A program made the translations under genes and the position numbers. This document shows, one piece after another, positions 40,201-44,307 of a stretch of 44,307 nucleotides of DNA. Below the pieces are notes generated by a model that was given only the letters and a program-made list of their open reading frames with translations, ran no database searches and was not told the DNA's origin. The stretch's first letter is position 1. The number at the start of each line of letters is the position of its first letter. This stretch comes from JBBDYD01 sp040901865 (GTDB taxonomy: Bacteria > Bacteroidota > Ignavibacteria > UBA10030), in contig JBBDYD010000045.1 in the NCBI GenBank assembly GCA_040901865.1, positions 1 through 44,307 of the forward strand. Direction: 5' to 3'.

Positions 40201-40682
40201 AACCGGTCTTCCAATCGCGGTTAAAGGAACTCCTCTCCCTCATCGATGAATCGTATTCTGCCAGGGCCTGGCACGGTACGAATCTTCGCGGCTCCATTCG
40301 GGGAATCACTGCCCGCGAGGCCTCGCGCCGGCCTGCGCCAGGTCGGCATAACATCTGGGAGATCGTGGTCCATTGTGCCTATTGGAAATATATCGTGCGG
40401 CGAAGAATACTTGGCGAAAAAAAAGGATCGTTTCCTCTGGAAGGAAGTAATTGGTTTCGAAGACCGCTGGATCCTTCTGAATCTGCCTGGAAACGCGATA
40501 TCGCCTTACTCTTTCGGTGTCACCGGGAAATGCTTCAGGCGATTCAAACGCTGGGTGATTTATCCCTCCGCAGAAAACCCGGGGGAAGCAGGGTGAGCAA
40601 CGCCGCCATTATTCGTGGAATCGCGTCTCACGACGTGTACCATGCGGGACAAATCCAGTTGATCAAACGTCTCATTCGCTAG
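40197..40682 (+). CDS. DinB-family four-helix protein
   Basis: A 161-aa protein of the DinB/YfiT metal-binding four-helix family (not the DNA polymerase). The three metal-ligand histidines are visible: His in IWEIVVHCAYWKY, and H-x3-H in ASHDVYHAGQIQLIK. These proteins act as thiol transferases or are stress-related with unknown substrate. It is coupled to the upstream barrel protein by an ATGA overlap, with the 81-aa membrane protein following after 6 nt. Confidence 0.9.
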   Translation: MKPVFQSRLKELLSLIDESYSARAWHGTNLRGSIRGITAREASRRPAPGRHNIWEIVVHCAYWKYIVRRRILGEKKGSFPLEGSNWFRRPLDPSESAWKRDIALLFRCHREMLQAIQTLGDLSLRRKPGGSRVSNAAIIRGIASHDVYHAGQIQLIKRLIR

Positions 40683-40688
40683 GATCCC

Positions 40689-40934
40689 ATGTTTCGCTAC
40701 AATCCGGAGGTTGCTGTCATTTGCGTTGCAGTGGGCCTCGTCCTTTTGGCGCGAGGGTGGTACGCCCTTCGTAAACGCACCATCATGGTAAAAAAACCGA
40801 TTGGCTTCCCCTGGCAATACACCGAAGTGACTGAAGAGACAAGCCCACGCATGTTCCTGATTACAACCTGGGGGATTATTGTTCTCGGTGTCTGCTTTAT
40901 CCTTTTTCCGTTTCTTGTAACCTATTTCGTCTGA
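40689..40934 (+). CDS. small two-TM membrane protein
   Basis: An 81-aa protein with TM segments at about residues 9-24 and 56-78 and a polar loop containing KKPIGFPWQYTEVTEETSPR. It begins 6 nt after the DinB-family stop, suggesting one transcript. No named family is recognised. Confidence 0.65.
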   Translation: MFRYNPEVAVICVAVGLVLLARGWYALRKRTIMVKKPIGFPWQYTEVTEETSPRMFLITTWGIIVLGVCFILFPFLVTYFV

Positions 40935-40959
40935 TCACATTCACAGAAAGGGCGTCACG

Positions 40960-41169
40960 ATGGCAGATCATGTATACAAGCACATTGAGTTAACGGGCTC
41001 TTCGCCAAAATCGATCGAGGAGGCCGCACAGAACGCCATTACACGCGCGAACAAATCCATCCGCAATATGCGCTGGCTGCAGGTCACAGAAACCCGCGGG
41101 CATATTGAGGATGGCCGCATCAGCCATTGGCAGGTGACCGTGAAGGTCGGATTCACGCTCGAAGACTGA
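40960..41169 (+). CDS. dodecin family flavin-binding protein
   Basis: A 69-aa protein with the dodecin pattern: VYKHIELTGSSPKSIEEAAQ, NAITRANKSIRNMRWLQVTE (the conserved Trp stacks on the flavin) and GHIEDGRISHWQVTVKVGF. Dodecins form 12-mers that store flavin or CoA. Length and all key positions are normal. GAAAGGGCG lies before the ATG. Confidence 0.95.
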   Translation: MADHVYKHIELTGSSPKSIEEAAQNAITRANKSIRNMRWLQVTETRGHIEDGRISHWQVTVKVGFTLED

Positions 41170-41185
41170 TCCATTGGCTGGTGTT

Positions 41186-41785
41186 ATGACAAACTTTGCC
41201 GATCCCGTTGTCCTTGAAGGCCCGCACGTAAGACTCGAACTCCTGAGCATCGACCACCTCGAAATGCTGTGTGAGGTTGGGCTTGACCCCGTATTGTGGG
41301 AAAAAGCCATTGCCCCCCTCCAAACGGAGAAGGATATGCGCAGGTACATTCACACGGCCCTTGAATGGCACGTTCAGGGAACCGCCCTTCCGTTCGTGAT
41401 CATTGATAAATCCTCTGCCTCGGTCGTCGGCAGCACGCGTTACGCGAATATCGATCAGTCCAATCGAAGACTGGAAATTGGCTGGACCTGGGTGGCGAGG
41501 GCCTGGCAACGAACCCATGTCAATACCGAGGCAAAGTTCCTCCTCCTCCGACATGCGTTTGAAGAACTTGGATGTATCCGCGTTGAATTCAAAACCGACT
41601 CCCTGAACACGCGGTCACGCGCGGCCTTGCTCAGGATCGGTGCAAAGGAGGAAGGGACATTGCGGAACCATATGATCATCCATGACGGGAGGATCCGGCA
41701 TTCAGTGTACTTCAGCATCGTTGAAACCGAATGGCCCGATGCAAAACAGCGGCTTTCAACATTTCTTGCCGGCGGGCAGGGTTGA
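41186..41785 (+). CDS. GNAT acetyltransferase, RimJ/RimL type
   Basis: A 199-aa acetyl-CoA-dependent N-acetyltransferase. The RimL-like pattern VLEGPHVRLELLSIDHLEML, VVGSTRYANIDQSNRRLEIGW, RAWQRTHVNTEAKFLLLRHA and KTDSLNTRSRAALLRIGAK is clear. Likely acceptors are protein N-termini or small amines. ATG 41186 is used; a TTG four codons earlier is possible. It lies between dodecin and the STAS-like/VOC fusion gene. Confidence 0.9.
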   Translation: MTNFADPVVLEGPHVRLELLSIDHLEMLCEVGLDPVLWEKAIAPLQTEKDMRRYIHTALEWHVQGTALPFVIIDKSSASVVGSTRYANIDQSNRRLEIGWTWVARAWQRTHVNTEAKFLLLRHAFEELGCIRVEFKTDSLNTRSRAALLRIGAKEEGTLRNHMIIHDGRIRHSVYFSIVETEWPDAKQRLSTFLAGGQG

Positions 41786-41847
41786 TCCCGGTTTTGACAT
41801 TCGCGCAGAATTACCTACATTATCCAACCAATATGCCGGAAATTCTG

Positions 41848-42423
41848 ATGCCCATCGTTTCAACCATCGATCAGAAAAACCAGATCACAATCCATACCGC
41901 GTCCGGCAATCTGACCTACGATGAGCTCGTTCAGACTCTTGAAGCGTTTTACAGGAATGAGCATGCGCCCGAAAGCGTACTCTGGGATGGCCGCAATGCT
42001 TCGCTGATAAACCTGACTCATGATCAGCTGAAAAAACTCGCAGTCTACACGAAGAAATTCCATGAACAGGGCTTGACCGTGGATCTGACGATCAACAATG
42101 CCGAGCAAATACGGGATTTTTATTGTCGGGTTATCGAATGGGATGCCGAACCTGTGGACATGGGCGGATATAATGATTTCAACATGAAGTCCTCTGACGG
42201 GACGGTCCGCGCCGGCATTTGCCACTCAAGAGGCGTCAACGCCAATATTCCGCCGCAATGGCTTCTCTACGCTTCAGTCAGGAATCTGGACCATAGCGTT
42301 CAGGAATGTCATTCGAATGGAGGTAAGGTCGTTGATGGGCCGAGGATGATGGGAAAAAGCCGATTTTGCGTCATTCAGGATCCAGCTGGTGCAGTCCTCG
42401 CCCTGATTGAGACCCCGGACTAA
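41848..42423 (+). CDS. fusion of a STAS/SpoIIAA-like domain with a VOC (glyoxalase-type) domain
   Basis: A 191-aa protein. Residues 1 to about 78 (MPIVSTIDQKNQITIHTASG, TYDELVQTLEAFYRN, SVLWDGRNASLINL) follow the pattern of small SpoIIAA/STAS-like proteins. From about residue 80 the sequence changes to a VOC protein: VDLTINNAEQIRDFYCRVIE, VDMGGYNDFNM, GICHSRGVNANIPPQWLLY and FCVIQDPAGAVLALIE. Stand-alone VOC proteins of this type start a few residues before VDLTIN, so the first strand is kept or nearly so. It may be a real domain fusion or a deletion that joined two neighbouring genes in frame. ATG 41833 is an alternative start. No role can be given. Confidence 0.78.
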   Translation: MPIVSTIDQKNQITIHTASGNLTYDELVQTLEAFYRNEHAPESVLWDGRNASLINLTHDQLKKLAVYTKKFHEQGLTVDLTINNAEQIRDFYCRVIEWDAEPVDMGGYNDFNMKSSDGTVRAGICHSRGVNANIPPQWLLYASVRNLDHSVQECHSNGGKVVDGPRMMGKSRFCVIQDPAGAVLALIETPD

Positions 42424-42435
42424 CTCCGATTCACG

Positions 42436-42804
42436 ATGCCCCTTCGTCATTCAACCGTCGGCCAGATTGCAGTGAATGTTCATGACCTTCCAAAGGCCGT
42501 GAGCTTTTATCGCGATGTCCTGGGGTTGAAATTCCTTTTTGAAACAACATCGATGGCGTTCTTTGACGTCAACGGTGTCCGGCTTATGCTCGGAAAACCG
42601 GAGAAACCGGAATTCGACCACCCCCCATCGATCATTTACTATAAGGTCACGGACCTCCGGGAAACCTGTAAGACGCTTGCCGCAAAGAGTGTGACGTTTG
42701 AAAGCGAGCCTCACCTTGTGGCACGAATGCCAAATCACGACCTCTGGATGGCATTCTTCAGAGACATCGATGGCAATCTTCTTGCACTCATGAGTGAACT
42801 CTAG
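42436..42804 (+). CDS. VOC family (glyoxalase-like) protein
   Basis: A 122-aa single VOC domain: VGQIAVNVHDLPKAVSFYRDV, given in parts IAVNVHDLPKAVSFYRDVLG, then MAFFDVNGVRLMLG and the second half with FFRDIDGNLLALMSEL. The Glu and His positions expected for a metal site are partly present. It follows the STAS-VOC fusion by 12 nt and precedes the PerM-type gene by 2 nt, so the three are probably co-transcribed. Substrate unknown. Confidence 0.88.
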   Translation: MPLRHSTVGQIAVNVHDLPKAVSFYRDVLGLKFLFETTSMAFFDVNGVRLMLGKPEKPEFDHPPSIIYYKVTDLRETCKTLAAKSVTFESEPHLVARMPNHDLWMAFFRDIDGNLLALMSEL

Positions 42805-42806
42805 GT

Positions 42807-43916
42807 ATGGCCAAAGCAACTCGACCCCGCTCACCGAAACCGGCACCACCAACCACTCTGAAGGAAGATGTCGTCAGTATTCAAGAGGTCTTGCTGGGAA
42901 TCATTACAATCTCCATTTCAGGATTCATCCTCCTTGAACTGAAATCCGTTCTCCTCCCTTTTGTGATCGCTGTTCTCTTGTCTATCATTTTTAGCCCGAT
43001 CGTCACAAATCTCAAGAAGCGGAATATACCGACGGCGCTCTCCCTCGTCATTGTCCTGCTCACCTTTGCCCTTGTTCTCTTTCTTGTAGCTCTGCTGATT
43101 TATTCAAGCACGGAGTCGTTCGTGAACGAGGTCCCCAAGTATGAACAACGGTTGGCCGGGATCATCGACGGCCTCGTCCAATCCGTCAACCAGGCCGCAT
43201 CCAACCTCAATATCGATCTTCAGCAAGTTCACTGGAGTCAGGCCTTTCAGCTCTCCTCGCTCGCGGGCGCTTTGACTTCCGGCGTGGGCTCGTTTCTGAA
43301 TTTTCTCACGAATCTTTTTCTTATGCTGCTTTTCATGTTATTCATACTCGCCGGCAGCGGAGATTTGGGAAACAAGATCCGGCATGCATTCCCGGACCAT
43401 CGGGCCGTCCAATTGGCCGGTATGATCGCCAATATTGAAAGGCGGGTTCGCCAATACCTGTTTACCAAAACCCTGGTGAGTGCGGCGACCGGGATCGCGT
43501 CGTTCTTCGTTCTTTGGATCACCGGCGTGGACTTTCCCCTGGTTTGGGCCTTCCTGACGTTCCTCCTTCATTTCATTCCAAATATAGGGTCAATCATCGC
43601 AATCCTTCTCCCCTGCACCCTGGCGTTTCTGCAATTTGATTCCGCGGGGCCGGTGCTGGTAACCCTCATCCTTCTCTCCATCGTTCATATGACCATGGGG
43701 AACGTCGTCGAACCGAAACTTATGGCTTTTCAACTCGATCTGAGCCCTCTTATGGTATTGGTTTCGTTGATCTTTTGGGGATGGCTGTGGGGGGCATGGG
43801 GAATGATCTTGGCTGTACCGATCATGGCCACGATCAAGATCGTCTTTGAGAATGTTGATTCGTTCAGGCCTCTCGCAGTAATCATGGGTGGTACCGCTCC
43901 GGAAAAAGCGCCGTAA
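42807..43916 (+). CDS. AI-2E/PerM family transporter
   Basis: A 369-aa integral membrane protein of the AI-2E transporter (PerM/YdiK/TqsA) family. TM helices lie at about residues 27-66, 72-100, 155-190 and 220-340; the family mark is PFVIAVLLSIIFSPIVTNLKKR, given as PFVIAVLLSIIFSPIV, and near the end FIPNIGSIIAILLP, VEPKLMAFQLDLSPLMVL and GMILAVPIMATIKIV. The start ATG is two bases after the VOC stop. Export or uptake of a small molecule, possibly signalling related, is the family role; the substrate is not clear. A strong terminator follows. Confidence 0.93.
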   Translation: MAKATRPRSPKPAPPTTLKEDVVSIQEVLLGIITISISGFILLELKSVLLPFVIAVLLSIIFSPIVTNLKKRNIPTALSLVIVLLTFALVLFLVALLIYSSTESFVNEVPKYEQRLAGIIDGLVQSVNQAASNLNIDLQQVHWSQAFQLSSLAGALTSGVGSFLNFLTNLFLMLLFMLFILAGSGDLGNKIRHAFPDHRAVQLAGMIANIERRVRQYLFTKTLVSAATGIASFFVLWITGVDFPLVWAFLTFLLHFIPNIGSIIAILLPCTLAFLQFDSAGPVLVTLILLSIVHMTMGNVVEPKLMAFQLDLSPLMVLVSLIFWGWLWGAWGMILAVPIMATIKIVFENVDSFRPLAVIMGGTAPEKAP

Positions 43917-43950
43917 GGCGGGCATCCGTAAAAAGGTATCACTTCCCACA

Positions 43951-43990
43951 AAAGCAAAAAGCCCGGCTCTCGCCGGGCTTCCTGTTTCTC
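43951..43990. terminator. bidirectional-type terminator
   Basis: AAGCCCGGC (43959-43967) and GCCGGGCTT (43972-43980) form a perfect 9-bp stem with a TCTC loop. An A tract precedes it and a T-rich run follows, so it can stop transcripts from either side. It closes the transporter transcript and separates it from the CRISPR remnant. Confidence 0.92.
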
Positions 43991-44027
43991 GTCCATACTC
44001 AATCAACTTCCACGCGAAGCTAACTGC

Positions 44028-44151
44028 CGGTCAATCCACGCGCCCGCGCGGGGAACACGTGACAGGAGCATCCAGAATGTCCTCCACACTCGGTTCATCC
44101 CCGCACGCACGGGGAACACCATTACCGCCCATACCGCCAGAATAAACTCAT
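44028..44151 (-). CRISPR. short type I-E CRISPR remnant: one full and one degenerate repeat
   Basis: On the minus strand the full repeat (44119-44091) reads GTGTTCCCCGTGCG followed by TGCGGGGATGAACCG, the 29-nt type I-E consensus with its internal hairpin. A spacer of exactly 32 nt (44090-44059) follows, then a degenerate repeat (44058-44028) that keeps GTGTTCCCCGCG but carries changes and two extra bases. A degenerate last repeat marks the leader-distal end, so the leader should be to the right. The 32 nt at 44151-44120 could be a second spacer; the next 8 nt (44159-44152, ATGTACCG) match the repeat end ATGAACCG at 7 of 8. No cas genes are in the window. Confidence 0.85.
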
Positions 44152-44307
44152 CGGTACATATGGTCGCGAAGATTCTCCCGTGAGAGTCCCTTGAGCTTCT
44201 TGTGTGCGCCTGGAGTAACGCCAAACGCAGCTTTCGCGATTTCAGCCGTGAATATCTCATATTCTTTAGGACGGTTCACATCCCGTTTTTTCCATTCATC
44301 GGTCAGT
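44148..44307 (-). pseudogene. DinD/BRO-N-like protein fragment, truncated at the CRISPR remnant
   Basis: Read on the minus strand from the window edge, a 52-codon frame gives LTDEWKKRDVNRPKEYEIF, TAEIAKAAFGVTP and KKLKGLSRENLRDHM, then YR and a stop. The middle segment of DNA-damage-inducible protein D (DinD) has this form (DEWxxRGVxxxxEYAxLTxEI ... YKxLKGLxxENLRDxM), so the gene starts outside the window and its natural C-terminal half (about 100 or more residues) is missing. The break lies where the repeat-like ATGTACCG begins. Removing the single T after that ATG would continue the frame as MTDEFILAVW, so a frameshift rather than a clean fusion is also possible. DinD inhibits RecA filament action in E. 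coli. Confidence 0.72.

Noticed and set aside
44152..44180. A possible third CRISPR repeat
   Set aside because: Only the outer 8 nt match (7 of 8); the rest is DinD coding sequence, so it is not listed as a repeat, only as a possible junction.
1..44307. rRNA or tRNA genes
   Set aside because: No T-loop, anticodon-arm or rRNA signature sequences were recognised; a covariance-model scan would be needed to exclude a divergent tRNA.
43917..44307. cas genes belonging to the CRISPR remnant
   Set aside because: Neither strand near the array carries Cas3, Cascade, Cas1 or Cas2 motifs within the window.

Overview
The window looks like a chromosomal stretch from a member of the Bacteroidota/Ignavibacteria side of the FCB group, probably a metagenome-derived contig because it holds a 100-base N gap. 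Evidence for the lineage is a secreted beta-helix protein with a type IX secretion (T9SS) C-terminal sorting domain of the NFPNPFNPST type, a bTHX ribosomal protein gene, LytS/LytT-type signalling, and many genes with weak or no Shine-Dalgarno sequence. This lineage call is inference; no rRNA or tRNA gene was found.

Layout. 1-8.9 kb: the 3' end of a multiheme cytochrome with a strong terminator, then a sigma-54-like promoter and a CcmF/NrfE haem lyase, a universal stress protein, alanine dehydrogenase, a 4-hydroxybutyrate-type CoA transferase, a cysteine-rich small protein, and a tight cluster of an 86-aa protein, a COG0731 radical SAM protein, a second stress protein and a membrane protein. 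8.9-15 kb: a MITE-like inverted-repeat element, cytochrome bd oxidase (cydA plus a frameshifted cydB), an OsmC protein, an alkyltransferase-like protein and transketolase. 15-20 kb: two convergent single-TM proteins, a C-truncated XdhC, an exported M3B peptidase, a MocA-like nucleotidyltransferase and the assembly gap. 20-31 kb: a LiaI/LiaF-like pair with a LytS/LytT two-component system, a DUF4380-like protein, YbjQ, a four-helix-bundle protein, an aminotransferase behind an 8-bp tandem repeat, a cupin, an ECF sigma factor with a FecR-type anti-sigma factor, YceI, an exported intradiol-dioxygenase-like protein, a rhodanese and a Kelch remnant. 31-34 kb: a haem-binding protein and nrfH-nrfA for nitrite ammonification. 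34-38.8 kb: a decayed, rearranged zone with an AT-rich island, a methyltransferase/permease chimera, an FAD oxidoreductase and an amidohydrolase stub. 38.8-44.3 kb: bTHX and a run of small stress and housekeeping genes, then a two-repeat type I-E CRISPR remnant joined to a DinD-like gene fragment.

Functionally, the window groups microaerobic/anaerobic respiration and haem handling (cytochrome, CcmF, CydAB, NrfHA), fermentation-linked carbon and nitrogen metabolism (Ald, CoA transferase, transketolase) and envelope or oxidative stress. The most unusual features are (i) several families of short-word, low-complexity repeats filling the intergenic gaps, three of which contain the same small hairpin ending in GGGCAAGC; (ii) the zone of in-frame gene chimeras around 34-37 kb; and (iii) the eroded CRISPR/dinD junction at the right end. 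I did not find a complete, clearly new multi-gene defence or biosynthetic system.
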